Below are positions 27,951 through 37,018 of a DNA stretch of 64,000 nt, in pieces. Where the stretch lies: positions 1-64,000 of the forward strand of contig CAYPIE010000008.1 in the NCBI GenBank assembly GCA_964410665.1, in the 5' to 3' direction. Made by a program: the position numbers and the translations under genes. This DNA is from CAYPIE01 sp964410665 (GTDB lineage Bacteria > Planctomycetota > Planctomycetia > Gemmatales > Gemmataceae). The notes under the pieces are model-generated. The model saw only the letters and a list, made by a program, of their open reading frames with translations. It ran no database searches and was not told where the DNA came from. Position 1 is the stretch's first letter. Every line of letters starts with the position of its first letter.

Positions 27951-28298
27951 ATGAGTCACCATCTAGAGATCGAAGAAATCGACAAGGTTACCATCGTGCA
28001 TTTCATGGATACCAAGGTGACCGACCCCAACACGATCGAGTTAATCGGTGAACAACTCTTTCGACTGGTCGACGATCTCGGCAAAGCATTCTTACTACTG
28101 AACTTCCGCAAGGTAGAGTTTATGTCGAGCGCGACCGTCGGCAAATTAATGTCTTTACATACAAAAGTTCAAGCGATTCCTGGCAAAGTGGTCTTGTGTG
28201 GCATTTCCAGTAAGATTCAAGAATTATTTGATATAATGAGTTTAGAACAGTTGATTGAGATCTATCCCAATGAACAGGCCGCATTGCAGGCGTTCTGA
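27951..28298 (+). CDS. STAS-domain protein (anti-sigma factor antagonist type)
   Basis: 115 residues forming one complete STAS domain: an initial beta strand (DKVTIVHFMD), the conserved NFRKVEFMSSATVGKL segment with S59/S60 at the position phosphorylated in SpoIIAA/RsbV proteins, and a C-terminal helix (EQAALQAF). The usual DSSG is MSSA here, so the Asp before the serine is replaced by Met. In the partner-switching model the protein binds an anti-sigma kinase when unphosphorylated. No kinase or phosphatase gene is nearby, so the partner must be encoded elsewhere. GAGGAG lies 8 nt upstream of the ATG. Confidence 0.88.
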   Translation: MSHHLEIEEIDKVTIVHFMDTKVTDPNTIELIGEQLFRLVDDLGKAFLLLNFRKVEFMSSATVGKLMSLHTKVQAIPGKVVLCGISSKIQELFDIMSLEQLIEIYPNEQAALQAF

Positions 28299-28779
28299 TG
28301 GGTGGCTCTACACGGTCAGGGCCCATCTTCCGAACGACTGGTGGGAGCCCGCCGTGGGAAACGTATCAACGCGGGAGTCTGGCGATTGCTGGGCCGTTCC
28401 GTCAGCCGGCCCCGCTCTTTCACAACTGAGCGGCAGGTGTGAACCCGCCGAGGAGTACGCTGAGTGACAGCCGGGGCTCATCCACCAAGCTATGTCCCCT
28501 GGCGAATGTCCCTGCTCGGCACGACCATGATCGATCCGCCGTTTGGACTCGGGGTCTTCTGCGGAAGTCCGCGCAACGCTCGGCGGGTTCACACCCACCG
28601 CTCAGTAAGAAGATATGCTCGGAGGGCTGGCTCATGCCCAACGTTACACGCATCTCCCCGTGGACCACAAGACACCCTCCAGAAGGTTGTCCGTCTCCTA
28701 TGGACGCTATCGCACGTTTTTCTAACAAGAGGGAAGTTGCTTATCTCGATTGGCGGACATCACTCAGGAGTAACTTCCC
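28299..28779. other. Intergenic region between STAS and sugar isomerase genes
   Basis: 480 bp with no supportable gene. It contains the 182-bp inverted-repeat element, and downstream of it the likely promoter region of the gene at 28780. Several frames of 70-160 codons are open on both strands, but they read through the inverted repeats and have no domain. Confidence 0.5.
28425..28606. mobile_element. MITE-like element bounded by 28-bp inverted repeats
   Basis: The left arm 28425-28452 and right arm 28579-28606 are reverse complements at 26 of 28 positions; the arms begin ACTGAGCGG and their inner ends carry GAACCCGCCGAG. The 126-bp interior has no gene. Size and structure fit a non-autonomous insertion element, or a long RNA hairpin. 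I could not define a target-site duplication and see no second copy in the window. Confidence 0.5.
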
Positions 28780-29730
28780 ATGACAAACGACCGACGCACT
28801 TTTCTCGTGAGCTCTGCGACCGCTGCGGGCGTATGGCTCTCCTCCGGATCGATGCTGCCGGCCGAAGAAGCCAAGGCCACTGCCAAGGCGAATCCCCGCC
28901 GCCCGAATCCGATTGCCGTTTCAACTTACTCGTTTTGGCGTTTTCGGGGTGAGCGGACCAAGATTGAGGATTGCATCGACCTGGCGGCAGAGATGGGTTT
29001 TGACGCCGTTGAGATCCTAGAGATCCAGATGCACAAGAAAGATAATGCTTACCTGCAATCACTGAAGCGGCGTGCTTTCGTCGCTGGACTGAGCCTTTGC
29101 GGCATGTCCACCCACCAAGACTTCGTTTCTCCCAGTGCCGAAAAACGTAAGGCCAATGTCGAAAAGACCATCGCCAGCATCGAGTTGGCCTACAAGCTGG
29201 GTATTCCCACCATCCGGGTCAACACCGGCCGCTGGGGCACCAGTGGCAACTTCGACGAGCTGATGAAAAACCGAGGCATCGAACCACCGATCAAAGGGTA
29301 TACCGATGAAGATGCATTTCCCTGGGTGATCGACGCCTTCAAAGCCTGCTTGCCAACAGCCGAGCGCTGTGGCGTCACCTTGGGGTTAGAGAACCACTGG
29401 GGACTTGGCCTTACCCCAGAAGGGGTGCTCCGGATCGTCGACGCCATCGACTCACCGTGGTTGCGTGTCACCATGGATACGGGCAACTTTTTGGAAGACC
29501 CGTACGCCAGGCTGGAGAAACTCGCCCCGAAGACGGTCTTCGTTCAAGCAAAGACCTATTACGGTGGAGGCACCTGGTATACCCTCGACCTGGATTATGA
29601 GCGGATTGCCCAGATCCTTCGCGACCATCAGTACCACGGCTTTGTGTCGCTGGAATTCGAGGGCAAGGAAGATGCCAAGACCGCGATCCCAAAAAGTCTG
29701 GCGTTATTACGCAAAGCATTTGCGAGTTAG
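28780..29730 (+). CDS. Tat-exported sugar phosphate isomerase/epimerase-like TIM barrel
   Basis: 316 residues. The N-terminus is a Tat-type signal (NDRRTFLVSSATAAGVWLSS). The mature part is an AP-endonuclease-2-type TIM barrel: ISVSTYSFWRF-like opening strand (IAVSTYSFWRFRGE), AAEMGFDAVEILE, the metal-ligand segment VTLGLENHWGLGLTPEG, VTMDTGNFLEDPY, and a terminal FVSLEFEGKEDAK, with the Glu, Asp and His residues expected for a divalent metal site. Planctomycetes encode many such exported isomerases next to Gfo/Idh/MocA oxidoreductases, as here, and these probably convert sugars or inositols. AGGAG precedes the ATG by 9 nt. Substrate unknown. Confidence 0.87.
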   Translation: MTNDRRTFLVSSATAAGVWLSSGSMLPAEEAKATAKANPRRPNPIAVSTYSFWRFRGERTKIEDCIDLAAEMGFDAVEILEIQMHKKDNAYLQSLKRRAFVAGLSLCGMSTHQDFVSPSAEKRKANVEKTIASIELAYKLGIPTIRVNTGRWGTSGNFDELMKNRGIEPPIKGYTDEDAFPWVIDAFKACLPTAERCGVTLGLENHWGLGLTPEGVLRIVDAIDSPWLRVTMDTGNFLEDPYARLEKLAPKTVFVQAKTYYGGGTWYTLDLDYERIAQILRDHQYHGFVSLEFEGKEDAKTAIPKSLALLRKAFAS

Positions 29731-29868
29731 GGCACCCTGCCGTGGAACAGGTACTCGCGGCCGACAACCATCATGCCGAACCCCATTGGACTCACACCCG
29801 CCGTTCGAAACATGGGACGATGCCAAACCGTAGGGCACATGGTTGCTGACCTAGGTAAAATCGTCTAT

Positions 29869-29903
29869 CCTCAAGCGTCGATCTATTCCATCGACGCTTG
29901 AGG
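29869..29903. terminator. Strong hairpin between isomerase and oxidoreductase genes
   Basis: A perfect 14-bp stem (CCTCAAGCGTCGAT with ATCGACGCTTGAGG) and 7-nt loop CTATTCC lie about 140 bp after the isomerase stop and 105 bp before the next start. There is no T-run, so it may be a terminator, a processing site or a binding site for a dimeric regulator (a 14-bp palindrome). Confidence 0.5.
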
Positions 29904-30007
29904 ACCATCGTACGCCCTCCTTCCCCTTCGTCCCCTCTGTGGATGGTGCGGATCTGCCCGCTTCACGGCTGATCCACCAGTCACACCTTTCGAACGGAGT
30001 CACGCTC

Positions 30008-31276
30008 ATGCGTACCCCACTGGTTTCACGCCGCGAATTCTTGGGCACGGCGGCCGGGATTGCCTTGCCGACGATGATTACCAGCTCGGCGTTCGGGAAA
30101 GACAAGAGTCCCAACGAGCGCATCAACCTCGGGTTCATTGGTGTTGGCACCATGGGTCGGGGTCACCTTGGTTCATTCCTTGGTATGGATGATGTCCGCG
30201 TCCTCGCCGTGTGCGATGTGGTCGCCGAACGACGCGACCACGCGATGAAGATGGTTCAGGACCGCTATGGTGAGAAGCGAAAGGCGGATGCCGCCAGCTG
30301 CCAAGCAACCGGGGATTTCCGGCACATCCTCGACAACAAGGCCATCGATGCCGTGGTGATCAGTACTCCTGACCACTGGCATGCCATCCCGTGCGTCCTG
30401 GCCGCAGCGGTAGGTAAACACATCTATTGCGAAAAGCCGCTGACCCACAACATCGACGAAGGCAAAAAGCTGGTCGCGGCCGTCCGCCAGAATAAAGTGG
30501 TTTTCCAGACCGGCTCGCAGCAACGGAACGGATTTGGTGGAAAATTCCGCTACGCCGTGGATCTGATCCGGGCTGGACGGATCGGCAAGATCAAGACCAT
30601 CCGTATCGGCGTTGGTGCACCCGCGGTGGCGTGTGACCTGCCAGAACAACCGGTTCCCGCGGGCACCGACTGGGAACGCTGGTTGGGCCCGGCCCCACTT
30701 CGGCCATACAACGAAATCCTCTGTCCCAAGGGGGTCCACCGCCACTTCCCAGCGTGGCGAAAGTACCGTGAATACGCTGGGGGTGGGCTGGCCGACATGG
30801 GTGCGCACCACTTCGACATCGCCCAGTGGGCTTTGGGTATGGACCGGTCCGGGCCCGTCAAGGTAGAACCTCCTGAGGGGAGTGCGATCAAGGGTCTGAA
30901 ATTTACTTATGCTGATGGCGTGGTGATGTTCCACGGCGGGCCCACCGACTGCCTATTCGAGGGCACCGAAGGCACCATCGCCGTTAGCCGCGGCAGCTTT
31001 AAGATCACCCCCGAGGATCTGGTATCGCCCAACGACGATATCCAGATGCAAAATCGTAATCACCGCCGCGAATGGCTCGAGTGTCTCCGTAGCGGCCAAG
31101 ACCCCGCGTGTCCGGCCGAGGTGGGACACCGCTCCGCGTCGATCTGTCACCTGGCGAATATCGGCTATCGCCTGCGCCGACCGCTGACCTGGGATCCGAA
31201 AGCAGAACGATTCCACGATGACCAAGAAGCCAACGCTCTGCTTAGCCGTGAAGGCCGCGGCGAATGGAAGTTGTGA
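30008..31276 (+). CDS. Tat-exported Gfo/Idh/MocA-family oxidoreductase
   Basis: 422 residues from ATG 30008, preceded by CGGAG 8 nt upstream. The Tat signal is SRREFLGTAAGIALPTM. Then comes the NAD(P)-binding fold (NLGFIGVGTMGRGHLG), the family motif EKPLTHNIDEG with its catalytic Lys, and the segment GGLADMGAHHFDIAQWALGM carrying the second-domain GxHxxD-type residues. Members oxidise or epimerise sugar and inositol carbons. Export through Tat lets the protein fold with its cofactor before leaving the cytoplasm, common for this family in planctomycetes. With the upstream isomerase it forms a plausible two-enzyme sugar pathway. Confidence 0.92.
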   Translation: MRTPLVSRREFLGTAAGIALPTMITSSAFGKDKSPNERINLGFIGVGTMGRGHLGSFLGMDDVRVLAVCDVVAERRDHAMKMVQDRYGEKRKADAASCQATGDFRHILDNKAIDAVVISTPDHWHAIPCVLAAAVGKHIYCEKPLTHNIDEGKKLVAAVRQNKVVFQTGSQQRNGFGGKFRYAVDLIRAGRIGKIKTIRIGVGAPAVACDLPEQPVPAGTDWERWLGPAPLRPYNEILCPKGVHRHFPAWRKYREYAGGGLADMGAHHFDIAQWALGMDRSGPVKVEPPEGSAIKGLKFTYADGVVMFHGGPTDCLFEGTEGTIAVSRGSFKITPEDLVSPNDDIQMQNRNHRREWLECLRSGQDPACPAEVGHRSASICHLANIGYRLRRPLTWDPKAERFHDDQEANALLSREGRGEWKL

Positions 31277-31299
31277 GGCCTGCCTTGGCCAGTCTTGCA

Positions 31300-31327
31300 G
31301 GGAGTCCGAGCGATGAATCGCACTCCC
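31300..31327. terminator. Hairpin between convergent genes
   Basis: GGGAGT pairs with ACTCCC and, inside a four-base bulge, GCGAT pairs with ATCGC around a GA loop. It fills the 51-bp gap between the stop of the oxidoreductase gene (plus) and the hydrolase gene (minus), so it probably works for both strands. Confidence 0.45.
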
Positions 31328-33328
31328 TCAGCGCTGCCGATTCGGCCCTTGTGGCTGATGACTCACCTTGTCGCGGCCGGCAAGCCGGACCAGATCAGGG
31401 AGATCGTATAACTCCAACGCAGCGTGCACGGTCGCTTCCAGTTCCCCGCTGGGAATGGGTTCACCGACCAGCGATGTCCAATCGTGCATGCCACCCTCGA
31501 GGGTGACCGAAGCGAATAACTCCGGTCGTAGTGCCGCGGCATGCATGGCCACTACCCCCGAGTCCCCGACAGCGATAAGCGGAATCGGGCTTGGGGTTTG
31601 GTTCTTCGCCGCGTTCACGCTCGCCAAATAGGTGGCCGCGAACAGGTCGTCGACGCGGATGCCGACCAGCGGGCGGCCCAGCAGGTAGGCCAGGTAAAAG
31701 GCTTTCCAGTTGCCCAGCCGTGGATCACGCCGGCCAGATGTTGTTTCGCCCTGCCCAGGCAGATCCACCGAGAAAACGGTTATCCCTTGACGCGTAAGTC
31801 GTTCGATGGGACCGCCAACCGCTGCATCACCACCTTTACCATCATCGTGCAGGTACAGGCAGGTTTCCCCGTTCGGATTCGACGGTCGGAAGGCCAGCAC
31901 TGGCAGCAGAGCGTCTGCTTCAGTCTTGAGGACGAACTTCTCGATGGCATAGCCATCCCGCTCTACCTCGCCAACTCGCCTCCAGGTGGGTAGGTGTTTC
32001 TCGTTGTCTTCGCGGAGTCCGAGTTTCTCGCGAATCCGAGTTCGCAGTCGGTCCTCGGGTGTCGTCTTCCATAATGCTCTTCGCCGCTTCACCAATTCCG
32101 CCGCATGCGCGGCGTTCAAATCGAACACCGACTGCTCATCCTTCAACCCGAGCACCTGGCCCGACTCGGTACAGCGTAATTCCTTCTCCGTACGCACCGG
32201 CAGCTCGACCGGAGCCACGGGTCGGTCTCGCCCGAGGAGCCAGCGTTGCAGCCAGTAAGTGATGGTGGCCAGATTCTGTGGCTGAACGCCGTGTTTCCCC
32301 TCGACCTCAACCAGATCGACCCGCTCCGGGAAGCCGAGCTTGGCATAGAACCGCTTGGCCTGACGGAACGTCTCCCAAGTGCCGCGGATCGCGAAAAAGT
32401 CGTCGGTGGTCGAGCTAATCAGTGTCGGCTTGGGTGCACGTAACAGGACATAGTCGGGTTGATCGAGCCCAAAGCCGAGCTGGTCATAGATATTCTGTTC
32501 CGCGTCCTGCGGACCGATGGTCTCGATTAGCCGCCGGAAGTTGGTCAGATAGCACGACGGCGCTGCGCAAGCCACTCGGTCATCCAGGGCCATGGTGTAG
32601 CTGGTGAGGGTACCACCCCCGGAGCAACCGGTCATGCCGATACGCTTGGGATCAACCTCCGGGCGGCTCACCAGATAATCGATCGAGCGCATCGCGTCCC
32701 AGATGCGGTAGCGGGCCGTGTTGCGGCCGACCAGGATGGAACCGACCCCGACAGCAAAGTGCTCCGTGGTAGTCGAGCGGAACCTCGGCTGTCCCTGCTC
32801 ATCGAGAATCTGGGAGCGTTCGCCTTGACCGATCGGGTCGAAACAAAGTACGGCCATGCCGTGTCGGGCCAACATGATGCCGAAACGCTGGTTGTAGTCA
32901 GCAGCTTTGGCCGTGCGGCTATGGCCGCTGGAGACGACAACCCCAGGGAACGGCCCATCGCCATCGGGCAAATAAAGGTTTGCGGTGATATGATGTCGGG
33001 GCAGACTCTCGTAAATCACCTTCTCAATGCGATAGCCATCGGCATCGATGGTTCCGACCGTGCGTGAGTTCAATGGCCCCGGTGCGGGGAAACCGCCGAG
33101 TTGCCGCACGAAGAACTCTCGGAGCCGCTTCTGGTAAGCCCGGAGATCCGCGGGAGTCTTGAGCCTTGCATAGGCTTCGAGCCGGCGATCGAGTGCGGCA
33201 TAGGCCTGTTGCTGCAGGCGATGGTAGAGGTTCGCGGTTGTTCGCTCTGCATCGGTCAAGCAACGCAGGTCCTCGGCGCAGACAGCCGTCGTTGCGAGCA
33301 GGGTCAGGAGGATCGTCGGTGTACGCAT
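31328..33328 (-). CDS. Exported acetylxylan-esterase-like double alpha/beta hydrolase
   Basis: 666 residues with a signal peptide (ILLTLLATTAVCAED). The first alpha/beta-hydrolase domain (about 95-380) has the strand FPGVVVSSGHS, the nucleophile elbow GMTGCSGGGTLTSY (S236), a candidate acid DD in STTDDFFAIRGTW and a His in VEGKHGVQPQN. A second, more divergent hydrolase-like domain follows (about 425-660; CLYLHDDGKGG, TVFSVDLPGQGET, LIAVGDSGVVAMHAAAL), where GDSGV replaces a canonical GxSxG. It may have lost activity. The family (Axe7A/prolyl-oligopeptidase-like) removes acetyl groups from plant polysaccharides. Position beside sulfatases suggests glycan deacylation. Confidence 0.8.
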   Translation of the reverse strand: MRTPTILLTLLATTAVCAEDLRCLTDAERTTANLYHRLQQQAYAALDRRLEAYARLKTPADLRAYQKRLREFFVRQLGGFPAPGPLNSRTVGTIDADGYRIEKVIYESLPRHHITANLYLPDGDGPFPGVVVSSGHSRTAKAADYNQRFGIMLARHGMAVLCFDPIGQGERSQILDEQGQPRFRSTTTEHFAVGVGSILVGRNTARYRIWDAMRSIDYLVSRPEVDPKRIGMTGCSGGGTLTSYTMALDDRVACAAPSCYLTNFRRLIETIGPQDAEQNIYDQLGFGLDQPDYVLLRAPKPTLISSTTDDFFAIRGTWETFRQAKRFYAKLGFPERVDLVEVEGKHGVQPQNLATITYWLQRWLLGRDRPVAPVELPVRTEKELRCTESGQVLGLKDEQSVFDLNAAHAAELVKRRRALWKTTPEDRLRTRIREKLGLREDNEKHLPTWRRVGEVERDGYAIEKFVLKTEADALLPVLAFRPSNPNGETCLYLHDDGKGGDAAVGGPIERLTRQGITVFSVDLPGQGETTSGRRDPRLGNWKAFYLAYLLGRPLVGIRVDDLFAATYLASVNAAKNQTPSPIPLIAVGDSGVVAMHAAALRPELFASVTLEGGMHDWTSLVGEPIPSGELEATVHAALELYDLPDLVRLAGRDKVSHQPQGPNRQR

Positions 33329-33406
33329 AGTGCGAAGAGCTCCACGAGGACCAGGGGTGCGGAGGCAAGGCGAATCTCGGGATATTATTCAATAAAATTT
33401 TATATA

Positions 33407-34825
33407 TTAATTTAAACGCTCTTGAATCTGGTGTGTCAGTCGTTCCACCATCTCCGGATGAGCCTCGACCAAGTTCTTCGACTCTTTTTCCGGAGAAGTG
33501 TGGTCGTATAGCTCGGCATAACCATCCTTGTGCAGAATGAACCGGTGCGTCTTGGTCCGGATCGTCCGGGCCTTCCCCTGATACGCAAACGCCGGATGGC
33601 CAGAAGCGTTCGGGTCATCCAACGCCGGGCGGAGCGACACCCCATCGACAAAATCTGGCTGCGGGAGCCTGGTTAGTTCACACAGGGTCGGGAAAAGGTC
33701 TAACGTTTCCACCATGACGTCAGTCGGCTTACCCGGTTGTTTGATCCCAGGATAGGAGACGATCAGCGGTGAGCGCAACGATTCTTCGAACAACGTATGC
33801 TTACCCCATACGCCATGTTCACCCAGGTGCCAGCCATGATCGCCCCACAGAATCACAATCGTGTTCGCAGCGGCACCCGTTTTCTGCAAACGTTCTAACA
33901 GTTTGCCGACCTGGGCATCGGCGTAGCTCACGCACGCGGCATAGTGTTGACGCACCTTCATTGCGAATTCCGCGTCGTGGTTTGGATTGCGACCCCAGCG
34001 GTGGTACTTCATGAACTCACCCGAGCGGTGCCAGGTGGTCCGCCAAGTCGGCTTGTTCGGGTGGGGGATCGCCGGCAAGTCTGCGTCAAGGTAGGGTTTC
34101 AAGTATTTCGCTGGAGCACCAAATGGGAGATGTGGTCGCAGAATCCCGACAACCAAGAAGAAGGGGTGGTCAGGATCGGCCGCGAGGTGGTCAAGTTGTC
34201 GCATCGCCTCAGGGATGGTGACGCCATCGGGGTAGATAGCATCTGAACCCTCCACTGCCTGGAAGACATCCATCGCGCCAGCTTTGACGCGGATTTCGCC
34301 GTTGGCCAAGCCGTGCATCCAGCCGCGTGGGTGCTTCCAGGCCCCCGCCGGTAACAAATGCCGGTCCCAAGAATCCGGCATCTCTGGGCGAGAGTCATCG
34401 TCCCAATTTTTCCCGCCACGGCCGCCGGGGTGATGCGATACCTTGCCGACCGAGACCGTGGTGTAGCCATGCTGGCGGAACCACGCCGGCATGCTCGGTG
34501 GCAGAGCATCGGGGTTCGCTCGCATCGTTGCCGCACGTTGAAAGAGGGCTCCGTTGCCGGTCCCACCATAACGGCCCGTTAACAGCGTGTAACGCGAAGC
34601 GCCGCAGGTCGGAGCTTGGACATAGTGATGGTGGAACAGGCGCCCCATTGCTGCCAACCGATCAATATTGGGCGAATGGATGTAGGAGACACCGTAGCAA
34701 GCCAGCTCAGGCCGCAGGTCATCGACGCAGATGAGAAGCACATTGGGCTTGGTGTCGGCCGTCGACGGTGACGGTCCCGAAACGATAACGGCAACCGCCA
34801 TGGCTAGTCGCAATAGGCTTTTCAT
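33407..34825 (-). CDS. Exported sulfatase, iduronate-2-sulfatase-like
   Basis: 472 residues from ATG 34825, where the signal peptide begins (MKSLLRLAMAVAVIVSG); a TTG eight codons upstream is less likely. The metal site VLLICVDDLRPELACYG and signature CGASRYTLLTGRY (C74, formylglycine precursor) are those of the iduronate-2-sulfatase-like branch. DHGWHLGEHG and WGKHTLFEES are also typical of that branch. It removes sulfate from glycans outside the cytoplasm. The reading frame ends in an AT-rich intergenic patch. It lies downstream of a second sulfatase on the same strand, 233 bp away, with a hairpin between. Confidence 0.93.
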   Translation of the reverse strand: MKSLLRLAMAVAVIVSGPSPSTADTKPNVLLICVDDLRPELACYGVSYIHSPNIDRLAAMGRLFHHHYVQAPTCGASRYTLLTGRYGGTGNGALFQRAATMRANPDALPPSMPAWFRQHGYTTVSVGKVSHHPGGRGGKNWDDDSRPEMPDSWDRHLLPAGAWKHPRGWMHGLANGEIRVKAGAMDVFQAVEGSDAIYPDGVTIPEAMRQLDHLAADPDHPFFLVVGILRPHLPFGAPAKYLKPYLDADLPAIPHPNKPTWRTTWHRSGEFMKYHRWGRNPNHDAEFAMKVRQHYAACVSYADAQVGKLLERLQKTGAAANTIVILWGDHGWHLGEHGVWGKHTLFEESLRSPLIVSYPGIKQPGKPTDVMVETLDLFPTLCELTRLPQPDFVDGVSLRPALDDPNASGHPAFAYQGKARTIRTKTHRFILHKDGYAELYDHTSPEKESKNLVEAHPEMVERLTHQIQERLN

Positions 34826-35005
34826 AAGTGTGACGCTATTCGGTATCAAGGATGGAAACCCCCGTGGGGTGAGGCTGCGAACTCCGCTCGAAGTCAGCGA
34901 CGGTCAGCATACCATCAATTCACCGACGGAGACCAGTGACTGTCCCAACAGGCACACCGACATTCACTCGGAGAAGTGATCGGATATGAATCGTCAATGG
35001 AGGCA

Positions 35006-35031
35006 ACCCACCCAAAGCTGGTTGGGTGGGT
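35006..35031. terminator. Hairpin between two sulfatase genes
   Basis: A 10-bp GC-rich perfect stem (ACCCACCCAA with TTGGGTGGGT) and 6-nt loop AGCTGG begin about 28 bp after the stop of the sulfatase ending at 35059. Placement fits a terminator for that gene on the minus strand, though no T-run follows. Confidence 0.5.
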
Positions 35032-35058
35032 GTTGACAGGTTCGCAACCGCTTGAGAC

Positions 35059-36891
35059 TTACTCCCCAAAGTCCGGGTCGGCATTCCGATCGAACGGCAG
35101 TTCATCGAGATGTTCGATATACTCGAAGGGATCAAACGGCAGGGCCTTGACATCGAACGGTGGCTTGCTCAACGCTTTGATCTCTGGGGTAGCATTGGCA
35201 ATCCCGGTCCATGGAATACCGTGACGTTCCTTCAAATCGGGATACTTTTTCTTCCACAGTTCATGTCGCAAACGCATCCGGTTGAACGGGGTCTTGAGGT
35301 GGATCAGGTTGACCAGCATCGGCGATTTCTCACGCGGGTCGGCGGGTAGGAAATAGTAGCCCGCGCCAATACCGCTCGCTTCCCCGACAGGATCGGGTGA
35401 GATCCAGTGCCGCTTGTAACTTCCCTTGACCGTGGCCCCCAACTTGGGTCCTGCGTAAACGAACACGTGATCGCGACGGCTGTGTGTATCTCCGTTGAAC
35501 AGCAGAGCAGTTTGGTCGATGCCGTCGATGATGCGATCGGTGGGGATGGCATCGGAGGCCCCGCCCAAACGGGCAAAGGTGGTGAACAGATCAGTCTCGT
35601 GGATAATGTCACCGACGATCTGCCCTTGTTGGATGACACCAGGCCACCACGCTTGCGCCGGTACCCGTACCCCCCCTTCAAGAAAATCGCCTTTCCCGCC
35701 CCGGAAGATCGTCTCGGCAAAACCACACCCCGGCGGCGGGTTGTGGGCCATCGGGCCGTTGTCGGCCATACAGATCACGAGGGTATTTTCGGCGATGCCA
35801 AGTTCTTTGAGCTTGGTCATCACCTTCCCGACAAACGGATCCACGTTCCCCTGCAAACCGTCCTGGAGTAAACTCCGTGCCGCAGAAACCTTGTTCGGGC
35901 TGGGCAGAAACGAGGCCATGTTCGGCCAGTTGGCCACATAAAACGGCTTCTTCGCTTTGGCGTTGCGCTCGATGAAGTCCAAGGTGCGGCGTTGCGCCTC
36001 AGCATCCATCTTCAGATAAGTGTCGTGGCTATTGTCACCCCACTGACGGGCGGCTTCTCCCTTCTTCCCCTCGACAACCATGGCCCACCCTTTGGTGATA
36101 AAGGTATCGTCGAGTTTGTAAGGGTTTTTGGGCAACATGTCCTCATAGAGCCCCATCGTCGCGTTGACCGCTTCGCCTTTCCGCGTCCACAGAGACAGGA
36201 TCTGGTTGTAGCCAGTGAAAAACGCCTCGTCGAAGCCCTGGTTATGGGCGTAGCTCTCTTCAATGTCGCCCAGATGCCACTTGCCGTGGAAAGCGGTGGC
36301 ATAACCAGCCTGGGATAACACCTCGGCCATCGTCACCTCGGATGCTCGCAGACCATGCGATTCTCGTAGCATACCGATGTTGTACATGGCGTTGCGGACA
36401 GGATGTCGCCCAGTCATGCACGCCGCTCGACTCGGCGTGCACCCGACCTCGGTGTACATGCGAGTGAACAGGATACCCTCGCGGGCCATGCGGTTCAGGT
36501 TCGGGGTGTTCAAACCGCGGACTTTTTGGATCGCCGGGATGCCCACGTCCCCATAGGCGGTGTCGTCCCACATGATGTGCACAATGTTCGGCGGCGTCCC
36601 ATACTTCTGGCGTAACTCGGCCAGCTTGGCGTCAAGTGCCTGGTCCTCGACCTTCCACTTCTTCCCGTTTTGTGCTTCGAGAATGTAATATTCCGCATCA
36701 TGAACGATCTTGTTCGGGGCAACACCCCGTGGAGGCTGGTTGGAGGCACTGCGGTTGGCCGATGCAAGCTCGGTCGATTGCCCGGTTTCACTGGCTCCGG
36801 CAGGAGCAAACATTTGGTTTTGAACGAAGAAGCCTGCTCCAGCGCCGCAGACCAAAGCACCGAGCATCATCAGGGGAGTTCGTTGTCGCAT
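35059..36891 (-). CDS. Exported arylsulfatase
   Basis: 610 residues from ATG 36891, which has AAGGAGA 8 nt upstream; 24 further codons upstream are open but have no such site. A membrane or signal segment (LMMLGALVCGAGAGFFVQ) is followed by about 80 residues without recognised fold, then the sulfatase domain: HIMWDDTAYGDVG (metal site), signature CTPSRAACMTGRHPV (C151), FHGKWHLGD, and CMADNGPMAHN. The protein is longer than the other sulfatases here because of its N-terminal linker and a C-terminal extension. It stands divergent from an AraC regulator with a 127-bp shared upstream region, so that regulator may control it. Confidence 0.92.
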   Translation of the reverse strand: MRQRTPLMMLGALVCGAGAGFFVQNQMFAPAGASETGQSTELASANRSASNQPPRGVAPNKIVHDAEYYILEAQNGKKWKVEDQALDAKLAELRQKYGTPPNIVHIMWDDTAYGDVGIPAIQKVRGLNTPNLNRMAREGILFTRMYTEVGCTPSRAACMTGRHPVRNAMYNIGMLRESHGLRASEVTMAEVLSQAGYATAFHGKWHLGDIEESYAHNQGFDEAFFTGYNQILSLWTRKGEAVNATMGLYEDMLPKNPYKLDDTFITKGWAMVVEGKKGEAARQWGDNSHDTYLKMDAEAQRRTLDFIERNAKAKKPFYVANWPNMASFLPSPNKVSAARSLLQDGLQGNVDPFVGKVMTKLKELGIAENTLVICMADNGPMAHNPPPGCGFAETIFRGGKGDFLEGGVRVPAQAWWPGVIQQGQIVGDIIHETDLFTTFARLGGASDAIPTDRIIDGIDQTALLFNGDTHSRRDHVFVYAGPKLGATVKGSYKRHWISPDPVGEASGIGAGYYFLPADPREKSPMLVNLIHLKTPFNRMRLRHELWKKKYPDLKERHGIPWTGIANATPEIKALSKPPFDVKALPFDPFEYIEHLDELPFDRNADPDFGE

Positions 36892-37018
36892 ACCGGGATT
36901 CTCCTTCAGGATGTGGACGTACTGAGCCCATTGATACAACATGGTGATAGGACCCAACATCAAAAACCCGCAAAAGCGCTTCGACCTGTGCTGGCTCGCA
37001 CCCGAGAATTCATGAACG

